DNA from: Cyclobacteriaceae bacterium
GTDB lineage: Bacteria > Bacteroidota > Bacteroidia > Cytophagales > Cyclobacteriaceae
NCBI GenBank assembly: GCA_025358195.1
Contig: JANYKP010000375.1
Location: 1-7,571, forward strand
Direction of reading: 5' to 3'
DNA length: 7,571 bases
Numbering within the stretch: position 1 is the first letter of the stretch; each line of letters begins with the position of its first letter. The notes beneath the pieces were generated by a model, which worked only from the letters and a program-made list of their open reading frames with translations, was not told the DNA's origin and made no database searches. Shown here in pieces: positions 6,850 through 7,571 of this stretch. A program made the position numbers and the translations under genes.

Positions 6850-7571
6850 ATGACAAAACCCATCGTAACAATTCTCCTGTGCTTTGCTTTCGCAATCAAC
6901 ACCAGTGCCCAAAAAACCCGTAAGCTTCCCGGCGACTCCACCGTCACCACCAACTGGGAAGTAACTGTCAAAGGGAAACGCTTTCCCTACACAGCAACCA
7001 CGGGTACACAGCCCGTGTGGGATGAAGATGGAAAAGCCATTGCAGCGCTGGAGTACACCTATTATGAGAGAACGGATATTACAAACAAGTCCACCCGTCC
7101 GCTGATCATTTCTTTCAACGGTGGGCCGGGCTCCGCTTCGGTTTGGATGCACATCGCCTATACCGGACCACGCATTCTGGAGATTGACAGTGAAGGCTAT
7201 CCTGTGCAACCTTACGGGATCAAAGAAAATCCTTACTCGGTGTTGGATGTAGCGGATATTGTTTTTGTAAATCCTGTCAATACCGGTTATTCAAGAATTT
7301 TGATCAAGGATACACCGAAAGAAAAGTTCTTTGGTGTGAATGCTGACATCAAGTACCTCGCCGAGTGGCTTAACAATTTTGTTTCAAGAAAAAGTCGCTG
7401 GACATCCCCCAAATACCTCGTTGGCGAAAGCTATGGCACCACCCGAGTCTCTGGTCTTGCACTTGAATTACAAAACGCTCATTGGATGTATCTGAATGGC
7501 GTGATCCTGGTTTCTCCAACAGACCTCGGTATAGAACGAGGGGGTCCCGTTGACGCAGGACTTCGTCTGCC
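6850..7571 (+). CDS. S10 family serine carboxypeptidase, N-terminal part (cut by the window edge)
   Basis: The frame is open from ATG 6850 to the window end, with 240 complete codons visible. The N-terminus MTKPIVTILLCFAFAINTSA is a signal peptide, likely cut after Ala20 before Gln21, so the enzyme is exported. Family S10 hallmarks are clear: the substrate and oxyanion motif SFNGGPGSAS at 88-97, VFVNPVNTGYS at 138-148 (the bacterial form of the D.P.GTG(F/Y)S segment), and the nucleophile GESYGTTR with Ser194. The catalytic Asp and His would lie beyond the window. S10 enzymes release C-terminal amino acids, often at acidic pH; bacterial members are usually near 500 residues, so about half is missing. 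There is no Shine-Dalgarno sequence, and the 8 bases before the ATG follow directly on the AT-rich repeat. It may be cotranscribed with the M24 gene (129-base gap), but the repeat could interrupt readthrough. Confidence 0.93.
   Translation, partial: MTKPIVTILLCFAFAINTSAQKTRKLPGDSTVTTNWEVTVKGKRFPYTATTGTQPVWDEDGKAIAALEYTYYERTDITNKSTRPLIISFNGGPGSASVWMHIAYTGPRILEIDSEGYPVQPYGIKENPYSVLDVADIVFVNPVNTGYSRILIKDTPKEKFFGVNADIKYLAEWLNNFVSRKSRWTSPKYLVGESYGTTRVSGLALELQNAHWMYLNGVILVSPTDLGIERGGPVDAGLRL

Noticed and set aside
6835..7209. Minus-strand 124-codon open frame
   Set aside because: It is antisense to the S10 peptidase signal peptide and NGGPGS motif; no support as a gene.

Overview
The window looks like ordinary chromosome from a member of the Bacteroidota, most likely a Cytophagales-type bacterium. 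The evidence is threefold. Start codons lack clear Shine-Dalgarno sequences. Promoter-like TAnnTTTG boxes occur upstream of genes. The proteins (a PKD-GH16 lipoprotein, exported S9, S10 and Tat-dependent M24 peptidases, an NTF2-like lipoprotein) match the exported-hydrolase repertoire of that phylum. The assignment is inferred from sequence style, not from a database match.

Layout. Positions 1-467 (minus) hold the N-terminal third or so of an ABC-F ATPase that runs off the left edge at its signature motif. Positions 468-663 are noncoding, with a good promoter for the ABC-F gene and a degenerate G-rich repeat. From 3998 down to 664 (minus) lies a tight three-gene unit: an exported S9 prolyl-oligopeptidase-type serine peptidase, a small cytoplasmic alpha/beta hydrolase of the TEX30/KANL3-like type, and an NTF2/DUF4440-like lipoprotein, with gaps of 9 and 5 bases. 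Upstream on the same strand, 5217-4105, is a lipoprotein with a PKD domain and a GH16 (laminarinase-like) catalytic domain. A 219-base divergent spacer follows. On the plus strand there is then an M24 Xaa-Pro-type peptidase with a combined Tat signal and lipobox (5437-6720), a 114-base AT-rich inverted and tandem repeat (6728-6841), and the start of an S10 serine carboxypeptidase (6850 to the right edge).

How the genes may work together. Three exported peptidases of different catalytic families lie within about 6 kb. Two belong to families that often act at proline (S9, M24) and one to a carboxypeptidase family (S10). Together with an exported beta-glucanase, this suggests extracytoplasmic breakdown of peptides and beta-1,3-glucan for nutrition. 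That is inference: no SusC/SusD pair, TonB receptor or regulator is present in the window, and the two strands are separate transcription units. I see no transposase, phage gene, tRNA, rRNA, CRISPR array or defence system. The most unusual element is the noncoding repeat just upstream of the S10 gene.
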